From: Leifsonia sp. Root4
Lineage (GTDB): Bacteria > Actinomycetota > Actinomycetes > Actinomycetales > Microbacteriaceae
Direction of reading: 5' to 3'
DNA: 64,000 nucleotides
Assembly: GCF_001425085.1 (NCBI RefSeq)
Contig: NZ_LMDN01000002.1
Coordinates: forward strand, 62,001-126,000
Shown here: positions 25,482 to 33,953 of the stretch, piece after piece
Numbering within the stretch: the first letter of the stretch is position 1
Layout: every line of letters starts with the position of its first letter
Notes under the pieces: generated by a model
Told to the model about the DNA's origin: nothing
The model's database searches: none
The model's input: the letters and a program-made list of their open reading frames with translations, nothing else
Translations under genes and position numbers: made by a program

Positions 25482-26387
25482 CTACTCCGCGATGTCCTCT
25501 GTGGCCTGGAACCACGGCGGGTACACGGCGACCTTGGTCTTGTGACCGGCATCCGAGAGGATGCCGCGCACGGTCGCGCGGACCTTGTCGTTGGCAACGC
25601 CGATCAGCGAGATCTGCTCAAACGGGAACGTGTCGGCGACCAGTACCTCGGCGCCGAGGATGCTCTCGGACTCGTCGTCGGCGCGCAGACGCTTGAGCAT
25701 GCGCTCCGCGTCGGCACGGGTCGTGGCGAAGTTCGTGAGCAGGCCGACGGCGTCACCGTCGGCGACGGCGAATCCACCGAGCGAGCCGTCTGCGGCATCC
25801 GCTGCGTCGGAGTCGACGGCGGCAGCAGCCTGCGCGGTGGCCGCGTCGAAGGCGTGCTTGACCGTGCTGACCAGCAGCACGAACTCGGATGCCGCGTAGC
25901 CGAGTGCCTCGAGAGTGAGGCGGGGGTCGTCGTGGCCGGCGCGGATGCTGTTCCACACGTGCGCGTTCGGCGAGAGAAAGAACGGCACGTAGTCGGCGAC
26001 GACGCGGGGCCCGATGTCTTCGCTGAGCACACGCTCGTCGACGGTCTTGGCGCGGCGGGCCTCACGCACACCGGCGGAGGAGATGTTCACCGGCGGCTTG
26101 GCGAAGTCGGCGAAGAGCTGACCGGCCGCGAGGATGCCGGCGAGGTTGTCGACGTGCGTGACGTGGTAGATGCGCAGCTCGGCGACCTTGGTCGGCGCGG
26201 CCTCCACCTTGAGGGTGACCGGGGCTGCGCCGCGGGTCGTCGACTTGACAGTGGGGGCCTCGCGCAGCGACGCGGGCTTCACACGGGCAACACGCTTCAC
26301 CGGCGGCGTCAGGGGCTCCGTGACGGGCGGGGGGAAGCACTGCGCGCACAGTCCGTCATCAAAACCGTGGATACATTCGTCGCTCAA
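25482..26387 (-). CDS. DarT-like (DUF4433) putative ADP-ribosyltransferase with N-terminal Cys motif
   Basis: 301 residues from TTG 26387, chosen because GGAAGG is 6 nt upstream (TTG 26393 is the alternative). The N-terminus carries a Cys motif (CIHGFDDGLCAQCF), a likely zinc site, then a Pro/Lys-rich linker to about residue 68. The rest resembles DarT, which ADP-ribosylates thymidine in single-stranded DNA: RIYHVTHVDNLAGIL (NAD-site His), the Arg-rich GVREARRAKTV, VPFFLSPN, and GAEVLVADTFPF, whose Glu247 aligns with the catalytic Glu. No macro-domain antitoxin (DarG) lies on either side. An Asp/Ala-rich insert (about 188-206) is unusual. Activity and target are inferred. Confidence 0.75.
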   Translation of the reverse strand: MSDECIHGFDDGLCAQCFPPPVTEPLTPPVKRVARVKPASLREAPTVKSTTRGAAPVTLKVEAAPTKVAELRIYHVTHVDNLAGILAAGQLFADFAKPPVNISSAGVREARRAKTVDERVLSEDIGPRVVADYVPFFLSPNAHVWNSIRAGHDDPRLTLEALGYAASEFVLLVSTVKHAFDAATAQAAAAVDSDAADAADGSLGGFAVADGDAVGLLTNFATTRADAERMLKRLRADDESESILGAEVLVADTFPFEQISLIGVANDKVRATVRGILSDAGHKTKVAVYPPWFQATEDIAE

Positions 26388-26585
26388 GGCCAACCTTCCG
26401 TCTGTGTTGCACTCGCCAGCCCCCGAGTCGTTCTACGGGCACGTGTGCGGGTTCCGCGGAAAACGCAAAGTGCCAACCCTCTAGGGTACGCCGGAAGCGG
26501 GCGTGCCCGTTACCACTTGAGCCTATCCGCCCCCACTGATTTGCGCTTCGAGTCTCGGGTCCGCCCGGAGAACTACGCTGGAGAG

Positions 26586-26870
26586 ATGGCTCACACCTTT
26601 GCCAACGAACCGGATGCCCGCCGCTACAGCATGCGCGACGGCGACACTCTCCTCGGCGTGCTCGACTACGCGGCGAACGACTCCGAGATCGCGCTGACGC
26701 GCGCGTTCACGCTGCCGCCGTTCCGCGGCAGGGGGTACGCCGCCGAGTTGATGGAGTTCGCGGTGAACGACATCGAGACGAACAGCACCCTCAGGATCGT
26801 GCCGAGCTGCTGGTACGCGGCGGAGTGGTTCGAGCGCAACCCGGAGCGCGCCGGGCTGCTCAGCCGCTGA
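26586..26870 (+). CDS. small GNAT-like N-acetyltransferase
   Basis: 94 residues of the NATD1/YjdJ-type minimal GNAT fold: RRYSMRDGDTLLGVLDYA, then TLPPFRGRGYAAELMEFAV, where RGRGYA is the acetyl-CoA pyrophosphate loop, and SCWYAAEWFERNPE. It acetylates an unknown amine. TACGCT precedes the ATG by 6 nt. It is divergent from the DarT-like gene and is not an antitoxin macrodomain. Confidence 0.85.
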   Translation: MAHTFANEPDARRYSMRDGDTLLGVLDYAANDSEIALTRAFTLPPFRGRGYAAELMEFAVNDIETNSTLRIVPSCWYAAEWFERNPERAGLLSR

Positions 26871-26923
26871 CGCCGCCGCGGTTCGTCGCTGACCGTCTGC
26901 GGCGATTGCCAGCCCTCCCACGT

Positions 26924-27037
26924 CGGCTGAGTGAGGAACGAACGAAGCCCTGAGCCCGCTCCAGGGACGCCGGGCTCTGCGCATCCGTCCCCCGATAACC
27001 CTCAGGGCTTCGTCGCTCGTTCCTCGCTCCTCAGCCG
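26924..27037. repeat. long inverted repeat
   Basis: Left arm CGGCTGAGTGAGGAACGAAC then GAAGCCCTGAG (26924-26954); right arm CTCAGGGCTTCGTCGC then TCGTTCCTCGCTCCTCAGCCG (27001-27037). The intervening 46 bases hold no gene. The same word occurs, single and degenerate, at 19361-19394. It lies between the convergent GNAT and LLM genes, so it may also terminate transcription. Confidence 0.82.
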
Positions 27038-27056
27038 TCGTGTGGTGAGCGCCCGC

Positions 27057-27983
27057 TCAGTCGGCGAAGGCCGGCACGACCTCGGCTGCGATGAGCTCCA
27101 GGTGGTCCAGATCGCTGAGGTCGAGGATCTGGAGGTACACGGTCTCGACGCCGATCTCGGCGAGCGCGCCGAGCTTGTCGACGGCCTCCTGCACGGTGCC
27201 GCCGAGTGAGTCCCCGCGGAACGTCGCCGGCTCCTCGCCGATCGCAGCGGCACGGCGGTGGTACTCGGCCTCCGTCGAGCCGATCGCGGTCGTGATCGCC
27301 GTCGAGTAGATCATCGAGTCGGCGGCGCGGCCGGCCTGCTCGCAGGCGTCACGCACACGGCCGAAGGCGGCATCCGTCTCGGCGAGGGGCGAGAACGGCA
27401 CGTTGTACTCATCGGCGAAGCGGGCCGCCAGGCGCGGTGTGCGCGCGGCCCCCGTGCCACCGACAATGACGGGGATGTGCTGCTGCGTGGGCTTCGGCAG
27501 TGCCGGCGAGTCGAGCAACGTGTAGTGCTCGCCGCTGTAGGTGAACCGTTCGCCGAGTGGGGTGCCCCACAGTCCGGTGATCACCTCGAGCTGCTCCTCC
27601 AACATGCCGAAGCGCTTGGCCGGGAACGGGATGCCGAACGCGTCGTGTTCAGCCTGGAACCATCCGGTTCCGAGCGCGAACTCGACCCGCCCGCCCGACA
27701 TCTGGTCGACCTGAGCCACCTGCACGGCGAGCAGTGCCGGGTGTCGGAACGTCGCCGAGCTGACGAGCGTGCCGAGGCGGATGTCGTTGGTCTCGCGGGC
27801 CAGGGCGGCAAGCGTCAGCCAGGCATCCGTCGGGCCCGGCATCCCGCTCGCTCCGTCCATCGCCAGGAAGTGGTCACTGCGGAAGAAGGCGTCGAAGCCG
27901 AGGCGTTCGGTGGCCTGGGCGATGGCGAGCTGGTCGTCGTAGCTGGCGCCCTGCTGGGGTTCGGTGAAGATGCGGAACTTCAT
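27057..27983 (-). CDS. LLM-class F420-dependent oxidoreductase
   Basis: 308 residues from ATG 27983 (CAGAGT 6 nt upstream). Luciferase-like TIM barrel: MKFRIFTEPQ, ERLGFDAFFRSDHFLAMDG, RLGTLVSSATFRHPALLA, GRVEFALGTGWFQAEHDAFGIPFP. This TIGR03560-like group uses deazaflavin F420 rather than FMN in actinobacteria. Substrate unknown. The HicB-like gene ends 4 bases upstream of its start, yet it has its own -10-like hexamer. Confidence 0.88.
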   Translation of the reverse strand: MKFRIFTEPQQGASYDDQLAIAQATERLGFDAFFRSDHFLAMDGASGMPGPTDAWLTLAALARETNDIRLGTLVSSATFRHPALLAVQVAQVDQMSGGRVEFALGTGWFQAEHDAFGIPFPAKRFGMLEEQLEVITGLWGTPLGERFTYSGEHYTLLDSPALPKPTQQHIPVIVGGTGAARTPRLAARFADEYNVPFSPLAETDAAFGRVRDACEQAGRAADSMIYSTAITTAIGSTEAEYHRRAAAIGEEPATFRGDSLGGTVQEAVDKLGALAEIGVETVYLQILDLSDLDHLELIAAEVVPAFAD

Positions 27984-27987
27984 GGCC

Positions 27988-28545
27988 TCACTCTGCCAGC
28001 TGTGCGGAGCCACCCCGAGCATTTCCGTGGCCGCGCCGCGTTCCCCGGTGTCTCCGTGTGTCGTCCGGCTCGCTGAGTTCGAGAATGGCGACCTCGCGAC
28101 TGCCGGCCAGGCGCGAGATCGCCAGCAGGTGAGGCTCCACCTGCTGCTCGCGTGCCGACGCAGCGAGGCGTGCGTAAAGCTCGACCGGAACCAACACCGG
28201 TACCACCTCGGCCAGGCCCGGCCGCTCCGCGCCGGCCGGATCTCGCGTCGCGCCGAGCGATCCGAACGCCTCCGGCGGCGGCCGCCCACCGGCAACTGCT
28301 TCGGCCACGGCCTCGCGCGCACGATTGCGGATGCCGGCGAGCGCCGCGATGTGCTCCCCGGCCAGCCAGCAGAGCGCCGGCATCTCGTCGACCGTGCCGC
28401 GGAAGGCCTGCTCGTCGGGCGACCACACCACCCGGTAGCTGTACTGCTCGCTCACATCGACGGCGGTGGACGGGTGCGCCTGCAGCGTGGCAATCAGCGA
28501 GCTGAGCGCCGCGGCCGAACGTTGCTCGTTCTCGCGCACGGTCAT
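27988..28545 (-). CDS. HicB-like protein without a HicA partner
   Basis: 185 residues. The N-terminal half has the HicB fold: YSYRVVWSPDEQAFRGTVDE, MPALCWLAGEHIAALAGI, then a helix. The C-terminal half has VPVLVPVELYARLAASAREQ and a basic tail (RRHRGTRRGHGNARGG). HicB proteins normally neutralise a HicA mRNA interferase encoded next to them. None is seen here, so it may be a solitary regulator. GGAG is 8 nt before the ATG. It lies just upstream of the LLM gene on the same strand. Confidence 0.65.
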   Translation of the reverse strand: MTVRENEQRSAAALSSLIATLQAHPSTAVDVSEQYSYRVVWSPDEQAFRGTVDEMPALCWLAGEHIAALAGIRNRAREAVAEAVAGGRPPPEAFGSLGATRDPAGAERPGLAEVVPVLVPVELYARLAASAREQQVEPHLLAISRLAGSREVAILELSEPDDTRRHRGTRRGHGNARGGSAQLAE

Positions 28546-28593
28546 GGCGCCGCTCCCGCCCTCGGCGTCGGCTGCAGCCCGCCGCCGCCGCGC

Positions 28594-29013
28594 TCACAGC
28601 AGGTCATCGGGAGCCACCCAGCGCACGCCGTCGTCGTGACTGATCAGTTGAGCGCGCACCGAGACGCCGGCATCCGCGCACCCAGTGGCGAGAGCCCGCG
28701 CCCAGCTGCGATCCAGGTGACTGACCCGGTGCCCGCCCGGACGTTCCCAGACGAAGATCGCCTGCGCCGCGCCCGCCTCGTACACGGTCTCGGCGACGCG
28801 GGCAGCGAGTAGACCGGCGGCGCCACCGTTCGGCGTCTTCGGGTAGTCGGCCATGGGAATGATGATCGGAATCTGCCTTCCCGCCTCGTCAAGGAGCAGC
28901 ATCCACCACTGGCGCCGACAGGCAGCGCCGATGAGCTGTTCGACGCGCGCCTGCACGGCGGCGTCACTGTCGAGCGGAATCTGCCGGAGTTCGTCGGCGT
29001 CAAGAGTTGTCAT
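28594..29013 (-). CDS. conserved hypothetical protein
   Basis: 139 residues; start ATG 29013 supported by CAGCAT 6 nt upstream. No membrane segment. WWMLLLDEAGRQIPIIIPMADYP, a Gly/Ala-rich helix, then AIFVWERPGGHRVSHLDRSWARAL. It resembles small actinobacterial proteins of unknown function; no catalytic motif recognised. It is divergent from the SulP transporter and precedes the HicB-like gene by 48 bases. Confidence 0.65.
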   Translation of the reverse strand: MTTLDADELRQIPLDSDAAVQARVEQLIGAACRRQWWMLLLDEAGRQIPIIIPMADYPKTPNGGAAGLLAARVAETVYEAGAAQAIFVWERPGGHRVSHLDRSWARALATGCADAGVSVRAQLISHDDGVRWVAPDDLL

Positions 29014-29188
29014 TCCCCCATGCTGCGCGCGGCTCGTCAGCGCACACGAGGAGACTCCGAGGCTGTGGAGAAACCGCGATCGGCCGCCGCCTGTGCAGGG
29101 CAGGAAGCAGGGCGGGTGCGAGGGAGCGAACCGGGACCGAATCCGGCGTGGCACCGTGGCGCCCGGCGCGCACCTTACTGTTGAAGCC

Positions 29189-30682
29189 GTGCCACGCAAC
29201 TCCTCCCCCACGCTCCCCGCTGCCCCGACCACGGTGCTCGCCGTGCTCCGCAACCCCCGCGCACTCAGCATCGAGGTGTTGGCCGGCATCGTCACCACGC
29301 TCGCGCTCATCCCCGAGGTCATCTCCTTCTCGGTGATCGCCGGCGTCGACCCACGCGTGAGCCTGGTGGCATCCGTGGTGTTGGCCGTATCGATGTCCTT
29401 CCTCGGCGGCCGCCCGGCGATGATCACGGCCGCCGCCGGCGCCGTGGCCCTCGTGGTCGGACCGCTGGTCAAGGAGCACGGCGTCGAGTACCTGCTGCCG
29501 ACCGTCATCCTGGCCGGCCTCGTGCAGATCCTCTTCGGCGTCACGGGGCTCGCCCGCCTGATGCGCTTCATCCCGCGTTCGGTGATGCTCGGTTTCGTCA
29601 ACGCCCTCGGCATCCTGATCTTCGTCGCCCAGGTGCCGCACCTGCTCGGTGTGCCGTGGCTCGTCTACCCGCTGTTCGCGCTGACCGTGCTGATCGTGCT
29701 CGGCCTGCCCCGCCTGACCACCGCCGTGCCCGCGCCGCTCGTGGCGATCGTCGTCGCCACCGTGATCACGATCGTCGCTCACCTCAGCGTTCCCACCGTC
29801 GGCGACGAGGGAGTGATCGGCGGCGGGCTGCCCGGCTTCACCGAGCTGCTCGTGCCCTTGAATCTCGACACGCTCGCCCTCATCTGGCCGACCGCGCTCA
29901 GCGTGGCCTTCGTCGGCCTCATGGAGACGCTGCTCACGGCCAAGCTCGTCGACGACATGACCGACAGCCGCTCGAACAAGGGCCGCGAGTCGTGGGCGCT
30001 CGGCGTCTCGAACATCCTCGCCGGCTTCTACGGCGGCATCGCCGGCTGCGCGATGATCGGCCAGACCGTGGTGAACGTGAAGCTCGGCCGGGCCCGCACC
30101 CGCATCTCCACCTTCGTGGCCGGCGTCTTCCTGCTGCTGCTCGTCACAGCCCTCAGCGGGGTGATGGAGCAGATCCCCATGGTGGCGCTGGCCGCCGTGA
30201 TGATGATCGTCGCGATCAAGACCGTCAACTGGCACAGCCTCGCGCCGGCCACCCTGCGCCGGATGCCGCTCTCCGAGACCGTCGTGATGCTCAGCACCGT
30301 GGCGATCGTCGTCGCCACGCAGAACCTCGCGATCGGTGTCGGGGCCGGGGCGGTGCTGGCGATGGTGCTGTTCGCCCGCCGCGTCGCGCACGTCGTCACC
30401 GTCACGCGCACGGTCTCCGAGGACGGGTCCCGGGCCCACTACTCCGTCGCCGGACCGCTGTTCTTCGGCAGCTCCAACGACCTGGTCGAACAGTTCTCCT
30501 ACGGGCAGGACCCCGCCGAGGTGACCGTGGATTTCAGCGACGCGCAGATCTGGGACGCCTCGACGGTGGCCGTGCTCGACTCGGTGCAGCACAAGTACAC
30601 GGAGCATGCGGCATCCGTCACCTTCACCGGACTCGACGAGCGCAGCACCGCGCTGCACGGCAGGCTCAGCGGGCACCTCTAG
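29189..30682 (+). CDS. SulP-family anion transporter with STAS domain
   Basis: 497 residues from GTG 29189 (the in-frame extension upstream is not coding-like). About 11 membrane helices: ALSIEVLAGIVTTLALIPEV is the first SulP signature. The C-terminal STAS domain starts after about residue 405 (AHYSVAGPLFFGSSND) and contains DFSDAQIWDASTVAVLD, with the conserved Ser region. SulP members carry sulfate, bicarbonate, chloride or other anions; the substrate is not readable. It converges on the ridA gene, with a hairpin between. Confidence 0.9.
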   Translation: MPRNSSPTLPAAPTTVLAVLRNPRALSIEVLAGIVTTLALIPEVISFSVIAGVDPRVSLVASVVLAVSMSFLGGRPAMITAAAGAVALVVGPLVKEHGVEYLLPTVILAGLVQILFGVTGLARLMRFIPRSVMLGFVNALGILIFVAQVPHLLGVPWLVYPLFALTVLIVLGLPRLTTAVPAPLVAIVVATVITIVAHLSVPTVGDEGVIGGGLPGFTELLVPLNLDTLALIWPTALSVAFVGLMETLLTAKLVDDMTDSRSNKGRESWALGVSNILAGFYGGIAGCAMIGQTVVNVKLGRARTRISTFVAGVFLLLLVTALSGVMEQIPMVALAAVMMIVAIKTVNWHSLAPATLRRMPLSETVVMLSTVAIVVATQNLAIGVGAGAVLAMVLFARRVAHVVTVTRTVSEDGSRAHYSVAGPLFFGSSNDLVEQFSYGQDPAEVTVDFSDAQIWDASTVAVLDSVQHKYTEHAASVTFTGLDERSTALHGRLSGHL

Positions 30683-30730
30683 GCGCCACTGTCGGAACAG
30701 CCACTCGGCCACCCCGACAGTGTGGAGCGC
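30683..30730. terminator. hairpin between SulP and ridA genes
   Basis: Nine-base-pair core CACTGTCGG/CCGACAGTG with flanking GCGC pairs and an 18-base loop, between converging genes. Probably serves both strands. Confidence 0.65.
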
Positions 30731-30734
30731 GCCC

Positions 30735-31118
30735 TCAGCGGGCTCCGATGTAGGCGATCGCCTCGATTTCCACAGTGAAGCCCCCGGCGAGCGCGATGCC
30801 GAAGGTGCTTCGTGCCGGGCGGTGCTCGCCAAAGACAGCGGCGTACTCCTCGTTGAAGACGGCGAAGTTGCCGATATCGGTCAGCAGGCACATCGTGCGA
30901 ACGACGTCTCCGAACTCGGCGCCGCCCTCTGCGAGCACACTCTTCAGATTGGCCAACGCCTGGCGTACCTCCTCACGGAAGTCGCTCGGCGTCTCTCCCG
31001 TCCTCGGATTCAGGCCCACCTGACCGGCAGTGAAAATGTAATCGCCGGCGAGCATCGCCTGGGAATATGCGCCACCGGGCGCCGGGGCCTCAGTCGTGAA
31101 CAGCGGGTGCATCGTCAT
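30735..31118 (-). CDS. ridA: RidA-family enamine/imine deaminase
   Basis: 127 residues from ATG 31118 behind GAGGAGAG. Family signature: APAPGGAYSQAMLAGDYIFTAGQVGL, RTMCLLTDIGNFAVFNEEYA, and RPARSTFGIALAGGFTVEIEAIAYI (Arg and Glu of the active site). RidA hydrolyses reactive enamines made by PLP enzymes, which fits the class V aminotransferase in the same operon. Last gene of the minus-strand catabolic operon starting at 38859. Confidence 0.9.
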   Translation of the reverse strand: MTMHPLFTTEAPAPGGAYSQAMLAGDYIFTAGQVGLNPRTGETPSDFREEVRQALANLKSVLAEGGAEFGDVVRTMCLLTDIGNFAVFNEEYAAVFGEHRPARSTFGIALAGGFTVEIEAIAYIGAR

Positions 31119-31159
31119 GGTCTCTCCTCGTGTTGTGTCGTCGTGTCTTGTCGTCAGCG

Positions 31160-32401
31160 TCAACCGCAGAAGTCAACCGCGATGCGGGCGTACATGCGGG
31201 CGGCTTGATGCACGCTCTCGGCGCTCACGTACTCGTTTGGCCCGTGGGCGCAGGTGAGCACGCCGGGGCCGAAAGATGGCAGCGTGGGGATGCCGAGCTC
31301 CGAGTACCAGGGAGCATCGGTGCCGCCGGGGAAGACGGCCAACGGCGGTGCCTCCCCCAGGACATCGCGAGCCGCCGCCTGGGTGGCAGCGACGAGCGCG
31401 TGGTCGGCATCCATCTCGCTCCACGGAATCCAGTCGAGCCCCGGCTCGAAGCAGTACTCGACAACGAGTTCGGGGTCCGCTGCCCTGCACGCCTCGAGCC
31501 AGCGTTCGATCCCGTCGGCCACTTGCTTTTTGGTCATGCCGGGGACGGTGCGCAGATCGCAGGCGAACTCGGCCCGGCCCGGCACGACGCCGAAGAACGT
31601 GCCACCGTCGAGCATGACGCCGGTGTTCAGGGTCGGGCCGACCCCGCCGAGCGGGTGTGCGGTGAACGGCAGTTCGAGCTCAGCGCCGATCCTGGTCATC
31701 AGATCGGCCAGCTTCAGCGAGGCGTTCACCGACGGCATCCGGTCAGAAAGGCTCGAGTGCATCTGCGTTCCCGAGACGACAACCCGAAAACAGCACACGC
31801 CCCGCGACACGAGGTGGATGCCCTGCCAGTCGTGCTCCCACCCGCTCGGTTCTCCGATCAGGATCGCGTCGACGTTGTCCACGAACGGGGCGACGTACTT
31901 CGCGCCGAGCTGGGCACCGGCCTCCTCGTCGGCGATCATGCCGATGACGAGGTCACCGCGCAGCGCTGTACCGGTCTCCTTGATGGCGCGGGCCGCGAAG
32001 ATCATCGCCGCAACAGCCGCTTTCATATCGGTCGCACCGAGGCCGTAGATGTTGCCGTCCCGGTGCGTGGCGTGCAGGGGCTCGGTCAGCCAGAGTTCTC
32101 GCGCCTCACCGACAGGCTTCGTGTCGGTGTGCCCATTCAGCATCAGGGTGCGCCCGCCGCCGCTTCCGCGCATCCGCAGGAACAGGCTGGGGCGCTCCTC
32201 GGAGGGCCCGATTACGGTGAGTTCGCCCAACCCGAACTCGCTGAGCCGCTCGCTCAGGAAGGAGACGATCGCTCGCTCATCGGCGTGCGGCGGAATCTGG
32301 CTGTCGATCGCGATGAGCTGTTCGACGAGCTCGATGAGCTCGTCGCGCCCCGCGTCGAGGTAGCCGTCGATCAGTTCGTGGCTCGTCGTTGCCGTTGTCA
32401 T
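31160..32401 (-). CDS. M20-family metallopeptidase (ArgE/DapE-like)
   Basis: 413 residues from ATG 32401, 2 bases after the aminotransferase stop. Zinc motifs: LNGHTDTKPV (His, Asp), GLGATDMKAA (bridging Asp), IADEEAG (catalytic Glu and ligand), and HGPNEYVS near the end. The family removes acyl or amino-acid groups from amides, for example N-acetylornithine or N-succinyl-DAP. Here the operon context suggests deacylation of a catabolic intermediate; substrate unknown. About the usual size, no signal peptide, so cytosolic. Confidence 0.88.
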   Translation of the reverse strand: MTTATTSHELIDGYLDAGRDELIELVEQLIAIDSQIPPHADERAIVSFLSERLSEFGLGELTVIGPSEERPSLFLRMRGSGGGRTLMLNGHTDTKPVGEARELWLTEPLHATHRDGNIYGLGATDMKAAVAAMIFAARAIKETGTALRGDLVIGMIADEEAGAQLGAKYVAPFVDNVDAILIGEPSGWEHDWQGIHLVSRGVCCFRVVVSGTQMHSSLSDRMPSVNASLKLADLMTRIGAELELPFTAHPLGGVGPTLNTGVMLDGGTFFGVVPGRAEFACDLRTVPGMTKKQVADGIERWLEACRAADPELVVEYCFEPGLDWIPWSEMDADHALVAATQAAARDVLGEAPPLAVFPGGTDAPWYSELGIPTLPSFGPGVLTCAHGPNEYVSAESVHQAARMYARIAVDFCG

Positions 32402-32403
32402 TT

Positions 32404-33564
32404 TCAGGCTCCCACCATCTCGTACTCCGCGATCGTCGCGGCGACGCCGTCGACGAATCGAGCAACATCGTCTCTGCTGTTCATAACGTGGAATGAAGCG
32501 CGCACCCGGCCGTCGCCGCCCCACACCAGCACGCCTCGCTGCGCCAAGCGTTCGGCGAAGCGTTCGCCGGCTGGATGCAGGAAGGCGAGGTTCCCGGCCG
32601 AGCGTGCGGGGTCGGCCGGCGTGATCACGTCAACGCCGAGCTCGACGAGTGCGGCGCGGGCCTGGGCCACGAGGGCGAGCGCGTGTGATTCCACCCTCTC
32701 GATGCCGAGCTCGAGGATCGTATCGATGCCGGCTCCGAGCCCGGCGATCTCGGCGAGCGCGGGTGCCCCCATTTGGAACCGCGTGGCGTCGACGTTCCAG
32801 TTCAGTTCGTCAAAGCGGTCCTCCGTGAAGATGTTCCCGAGGGAGCGCCAGCCGACGTTGCCCGGCCGGAAGTCCGGCAACAGCTCTTGGTTCCAGATGA
32901 CGACGCCGACACCGTATGGCCCGAGCGTCCACTTGTACGAGGCGCTGATCGTGATCGCCGCGTGCTCGAGGTCCATATCGATGACGCCGAGGGAGTGCGA
33001 GACGTCCACGAGCAGCGGGATGTCGGCGGCGCGCGCGAAGCGGCCGATGCCGCCGAGGTCGTGACGGAGACCATTGACGTAGCCCACGTGGCTCACCGCG
33101 ATCGCGATCGTGCGCTCATCGCAGGCCGCCTCGAGCGATGCCGTCGGCATCTCCCAGTCCTCCGCGCGCGGGACGACCCGAACCTCCAGGCCGAACTGAC
33201 GCAATCGCAGCCAGGGGGCGAAGACCGCGGGGTGCTCGTACTCGTTCACAACGATGTTGTCGCCTGGCTTCCAGTTCCACCCGTTGGCGACGGCGCTCCA
33301 CGCCGTCGAGGCATCGCCGAGCAGGGCGACCTCACTCGCGGAGCGATGCGTCAACGTGGCGATGCTCTTTCGCGTGTGGTCTTCGGCGGCGAAGAGCACG
33401 TCGCGGCCGCGCTCGCCCAGGCTCTTGGCCCGGTACGAGTCGACGATGGCGTGCTCGACGCGGGCGAGCGCCGGGGAGTGCGCTCCGGTGTACAGATAGG
33501 ACTCGGCCTCGAGATTGATGAAGCTGTCTCGGTCCAGCAGCGGCCGATCGCCGGAGCGTTCCAT
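32404..33564 (-). CDS. class V PLP-dependent aminotransferase-like enzyme
   Basis: 386 residues; ATG 33564 with GAGGA 5 nt upstream (a GTG at 33576 is less likely). Lys211 in SASYKWTLGPYGVG is the Schiff-base lysine; Asp187 and His190 in VDVSHSLG are the PLP contacts. It resembles isopenicillin-N-epimerase or selenocysteine-lyase-type members, which may transaminate, eliminate or racemise. The reaction is unknown. Co-occurring RidA supports formation of a reactive enamine. It is separated from the RhaM-like gene by 72 bases. Confidence 0.85.
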   Translation of the reverse strand: MERSGDRPLLDRDSFINLEAESYLYTGAHSPALARVEHAIVDSYRAKSLGERGRDVLFAAEDHTRKSIATLTHRSASEVALLGDASTAWSAVANGWNWKPGDNIVVNEYEHPAVFAPWLRLRQFGLEVRVVPRAEDWEMPTASLEAACDERTIAIAVSHVGYVNGLRHDLGGIGRFARAADIPLLVDVSHSLGVIDMDLEHAAITISASYKWTLGPYGVGVVIWNQELLPDFRPGNVGWRSLGNIFTEDRFDELNWNVDATRFQMGAPALAEIAGLGAGIDTILELGIERVESHALALVAQARAALVELGVDVITPADPARSAGNLAFLHPAGERFAERLAQRGVLVWGGDGRVRASFHVMNSRDDVARFVDGVAATIAEYEMVGA

Positions 33565-33636
33565 GGGTTTCCTCACTTCGATGTGTTGCGGGTTGTGGAT
33601 GACGCTCCGTCCATTGGGACGGCGCGGGGCAGTCGG

Positions 33637-33951
33637 TCATGGCATCCGCCAGACCTCCGGTGCGAAGAGAAGCTCACCGTTCTCGTCGAGCGGGTCGTGC
33701 ATGAGCCGCCGGATGTGTGTGCTCCAGCGACGGTTGGCCGGATCGGCGTCGAGCTCGGCGAAGGCCTCCACGAGCGGGCGTTCGCACTCTCCCCAGGCGA
33801 TCACGGTGTGCCCACGTCGGAACAGGGAGTAGTCGCGGATGCCGGCGGCGCGCATCGCGTCGACGACGCCGGGCCAGATCTGTTCGTGCTCCTTCTCGTA
33901 AATCTCGATCGTGCCTGGCAGAAGCTCAAAGGTGTAGCAGAAGCGATACAT
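33637..33951 (-). CDS. rhaM: L-rhamnose mutarotase-like protein
   Basis: 104 residues, a dimeric ferredoxin-like fold typical of RhaM: YCYTFELLPG-type start (MYRFCYTFELLPG), HEQIWPGVVDAMRAAGIRDYSLFRRG and a C-terminal LLFAPEVWRMP. RhaM interconverts anomers of L-rhamnose; close relatives act on L-fucose and other sugars. Its stop lies 72 bases before the aminotransferase start. Together with the sugar ABC system it indicates that the imported compound is or contains a pyranose. Confidence 0.85.
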   Translation of the reverse strand: MYRFCYTFELLPGTIEIYEKEHEQIWPGVVDAMRAAGIRDYSLFRRGHTVIAWGECERPLVEAFAELDADPANRRWSTHIRRLMHDPLDENGELLFAPEVWRMP

Positions 33952-33953
33952 GG

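Noticed and set aside
26586-26870. Antitoxin partner of the DarT-like protein
   Set aside because: The gene is a minimal GNAT acetyltransferase, with no macro-domain features, and is divergently oriented.
27988-29013. HicAB toxin-antitoxin pair formed by the HicB-like gene and its neighbour
   Set aside because: The gene at 28594-29013 has 139 residues and lacks the small HicA double-stranded-RNA-binding-like fold and His residue pattern.
29000-30832. 610-codon minus-strand ORF opposite the SulP gene
   Set aside because: His/Asp/Gly-rich shadow of the transmembrane coding sequence; no domain seen.
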